DNA from: Rhodospirillaceae bacterium
GTDB taxonomy: Bacteria > Pseudomonadota > Alphaproteobacteria > Rhodospirillales > Casp-alpha2
DNA: 63,693 bases
Direction: 5' to 3'
NCBI GenBank assembly: GCA_002686255.1
Contig: NZAZ01000149.1
Span: forward strand, 1-63,693
In this document: piece by piece, positions 61,461 to 63,693 of the stretch
Layout: every line of letters begins with the position of its first letter
How positions within the stretch are numbered: position 1 is the first letter of the stretch
Notes under the pieces: generated by a model
Told to the model about the DNA's origin: nothing
What the model saw: only the letters and a program-made list of their open reading frames with translations
The model's database searches: none
Translations under genes and position numbers: made by a program

Positions 61461-61654
61461 AAACCTTTCCAAAGCGAAGGAAACCGTGAGTTTTCCCTTC
61501 CCCGGCACGGTCGAAATGACGGCTTTTTCGAAGACAAACCATTAAGCACCCGGATTTCGGCGGTTTTGTGTCCTGGAAAGGGTGGTTTTTAGGCGTTTTC
61601 GGGCCACCCGGACGGGGCCGCCCGAACGGAACCGCTCGAACCGGGTGGGGAGAG

Positions 61655-61669
61655 AAGAAAAAAAGAAAA
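61655..61669 (-). terminator. T-rich terminator of rnpB
   Basis: Minus-strand CTTTTCTTTTTTTCTTC follows directly on the closing P1 strand of RNase P RNA, which supplies the stem. Confidence 0.65.
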
Positions 61670-62111
<442 letters not shown>

Positions 62112-62140
62112 GACTTAAATTAGCCCTGCCGGCGGAGAGG

Positions 62141-62365
62141 TCAAGTGTTGCACAGATCGAGCAGCGCCTTGAGCCGGCCCAAGGTTTCGGGACCGGCCCG
62201 GCCATTAACGGTTTCGGGACAAAAATGGCACTGAAAGGCGGCTATCGCCTGGGGCCCATCGGCGCTGTCGTAACCGTACTCCGCGAGCCATTCCAGCACC
62301 TGTCCCTCGCCCACTTCGCCGGATCGAGCTTCCACGGGTTCCGCATCGCCGACCTCAGCTTGAAA
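62141..62365 (-). pseudogene. C-terminal remnant of an AmpD-type amidase (peptidoglycan-binding domain)
   Basis: The open stretch encodes EWLAEYGYD, AIAAFQCHFCPETVNGRAGP and ETLGRLKALLDL. This pattern matches the peptidoglycan-binding tail of alphaproteobacterial AmpD (AAFQRHFRP in typical members). A stop at about 62366 closes the frame and no amidase domain lies upstream. About 30 bases separate it from the rnpB 5' end. It is probably a truncated leftover, although a short GTG-started protein (62335) cannot be excluded. Confidence 0.5.
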
Positions 62366-62491
62366 TCACCCGACCAATTGTAAACCGTCAAATTAGCCCT
62401 TGCCAAAAGGGAGCCATCCACACAGGACATCTATTGGATTGTTTGATTCGGTAGGCGTGTGCCGAAAAGAAGTAGTTTCCGAACCGAATTT

Positions 62492-63478
62492 TTATCTCCA
62501 AGCTCTAAGATATTCTTTTATTGTCGGTTTAGGAAATTGAACACTCAGTGCTTTAGCTAAATCAATTGAGCTATGTGCGCGAAACTCTGGATCAGGAATA
62601 TTTCTCATAAGGTTCACTGCTATTTTTAAACGGCCATTCTTGGCCAGTTCAGTCGCCGCAAGTTGTATATCTTTATTTGAAGGAGGATCAGAAATCATCT
62701 CCAAGGCATGCAATAGATCGAAAAGCTCATCGACGGTTGCACTCCGGGCAGCAGTAGGAATTATGTGACTCCTTAAAAATCCAAGACCCATGAACTGTCT
62801 CGGATCAGAGGTTTCTCTTATTGTTTCGATCACACCTGCAATATCGCCGATTCTAGCTTGTCTAAATGCGATATATTGAATTATGTCGGTATACCAGACA
62901 TCGGTCTTACCATCTATTAACTCGACGGAACGAACGTTACTGAGTGCGTCTTCAAAATTACTGACCTCAGCCCAATATTCGGCGCATCTGAGTTTATACA
63001 AATTCAATATCTCTTTGTTTTCCCCCATCTTTGTGTAAAAAGCGTGATCGAGTGCGTGTGTCACTTCGAACCTATTATCTAAAGAAAAGCGCCACTCTGC
63101 CAAATCCCACCAAACATTTATTTGATCTCTAACGTCGGGGAGTTCGGAGATGTGATCCGCCACCCAGTCGAGCATTTCAATTGCTTCACCAAAATCTCCT
63201 TTATCGGCCATGGCCTCGCAGAGGCTTAAACGCATATTTATTTGCCAGTGGATGCATGAAGGGTTTAAAGCCAGACCCTGTTTTCCAAGACGGATGAGTT
63301 GGAAAAGTGCCTCAGCTTTTCTGTTTTTTTTAGCCTTAGATTCAATGGGGCTAAATTCTGAGGACGGCGTAGTCGAGTAAATTGTCGCCAGACTGACTTT
63401 GGATGCTGGAAAAGCAAGAAGCGCTCCCCAAACCCCAGCCCATTTTAAAGCGAAGCGCCGATTAACTTTGAAGCGCAA
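62492..63478 (-). CDS. Hypothetical exported helical-repeat (TPR-like) protein, low GC
   Basis: The 328-residue product has a basic N-terminus and hydrophobic stretch (WAGVWGALLAFPASKVSLAT, residues 14-33) that looks like a signal. The rest is all-helical with TPR-like pairs (LSLCEAMADKGDFGEAIEML near 88; WAEVSNFEDALSNVRSVELI near 168; RQARIGDIAGVIETIRETSD). It is clearly AT-richer than the dcw genes, suggesting transfer. Function not recognised. Confidence 0.6.
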   Translation of the reverse strand: MRFKVNRRFALKWAGVWGALLAFPASKVSLATIYSTTPSSEFSPIESKAKKNRKAEALFQLIRLGKQGLALNPSCIHWQINMRLSLCEAMADKGDFGEAIEMLDWVADHISELPDVRDQINVWWDLAEWRFSLDNRFEVTHALDHAFYTKMGENKEILNLYKLRCAEYWAEVSNFEDALSNVRSVELIDGKTDVWYTDIIQYIAFRQARIGDIAGVIETIRETSDPRQFMGLGFLRSHIIPTAARSATVDELFDLLHALEMISDPPSNKDIQLAATELAKNGRLKIAVNLMRNIPDPEFRAHSSIDLAKALSVQFPKPTIKEYLRAWR

Positions 63479-63693
63479 AAAAGTTCTCCCGAATTAATCA
63501 AGACCGGGAAGACATATATCTTATGAATACGTCAATTTTGGTCGTAGCGTGACAAAGCAATCTGGAGGGGACGGTCAGCCACCTATTATTCTGTCAGCAT
63601 CGAATGCAACCGTTTTTGACGTGTTGGAATGATACGTTTTTTGGCTCAACAGGACGTGAACCTCTCTGTTTTGAGGAATACGATGAAAAGACG
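63479..63693. other. Right-edge intergenic sequence
   Basis: 215 bases. A frame from ATG at 63629 runs plus-strand to the window edge (MIRFLAQQDVNLS...) without a convincing ribosome site, so no gene is called. Nothing else is seen. Confidence 0.3.

Noticed and set aside
63629..63693. Possible start of a plus-strand gene running off the right edge
   Set aside because: Only 21 codons, no clear ribosome site, and no way to test continuation.

Overview
The window reads as a chromosomal segment of a GC-rich Gram-negative alphaproteobacterium, most like Rhodospirillales. The supporting signs are a complete meso-DAP-type mur/fts (dcw) cluster with lpxC and bamD, an alphaproteobacterial-style RNase P RNA, periplasmic nitrate reductase, TRAP transport and PHA granule genes. 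Species cannot be named from the sequence alone.

Left part, 1-22.3 kb: a lactate / 2-oxoacid respiration island. On the minus strand, from 12441 down to 2, lie a TRAP transporter (dctP-dctQ-dctM), an orphan LivJ-type binding protein, a large FAD/Fe-S D-lactate-type dehydrogenase, a short universal stress protein and a four-gene 2-oxoacid:acceptor oxidoreductase (gamma, alpha, beta, and a GltD-like flavoprotein fused to a ferredoxin). A divergent GntR/FCD regulator starts at 12900. On the plus strand follow lutC, lutA and lutB (L-lactate oxidation) and the nap operon. LutB is fused in frame to NapE, so the lactate and nitrate operons are welded together. The lut region is littered with gene debris: a transporter tail, an in-frame phaB'-'phaA chimera, a cydA fragment, an IS3-like end and a detached phaA 3' end. 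The plausible flow is import of lactate, oxidation to pyruvate, oxidation to acetyl-CoA, with electrons going to quinone, nitrate or oxygen.

Middle, 22.5-32.6 kb: polyhydroxybutyrate genes (phaA, phaB, a small coiled-coil phasin-like protein, phaC), an NDH-2-type NADH dehydrogenase carrying a cyclic-nucleotide-binding domain, a YciA-like thioesterase with an apparent ATA start, a CIO-type bd quinol oxidase (cioAB) and a patatin-like lipase. Small tandem duplications sit in the translation-start regions of phaB and the phasin-like gene.

32.6-36.6 kb: an AT-richer island. Two 3'-half tRNA-Met remnants flank about 1.7 kb that holds two unknown genes, an intact tRNA-Met(CAU) and integrase-arm-like repeats but no integrase. 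A C_GCAxxG_C_C protein and an OsmC protein follow.

36.6-62.1 kb, minus strand: the cell-envelope and division block in the order mraZ-rsmH-ftsL-ftsI-murE-murF-mraY-murD-ftsW-murG-murC-murB-ddl-ftsQ-ftsA-ftsZ-lpxC, then bamD-recN-ligA. Most junctions are 4-base overlaps. Seven phased 10-bp TGG(G) repeats upstream of mraZ are the likely MraZ operator. rnpB lies just upstream, followed by an ampD C-terminal remnant and a low-GC helical-repeat protein of unknown function.
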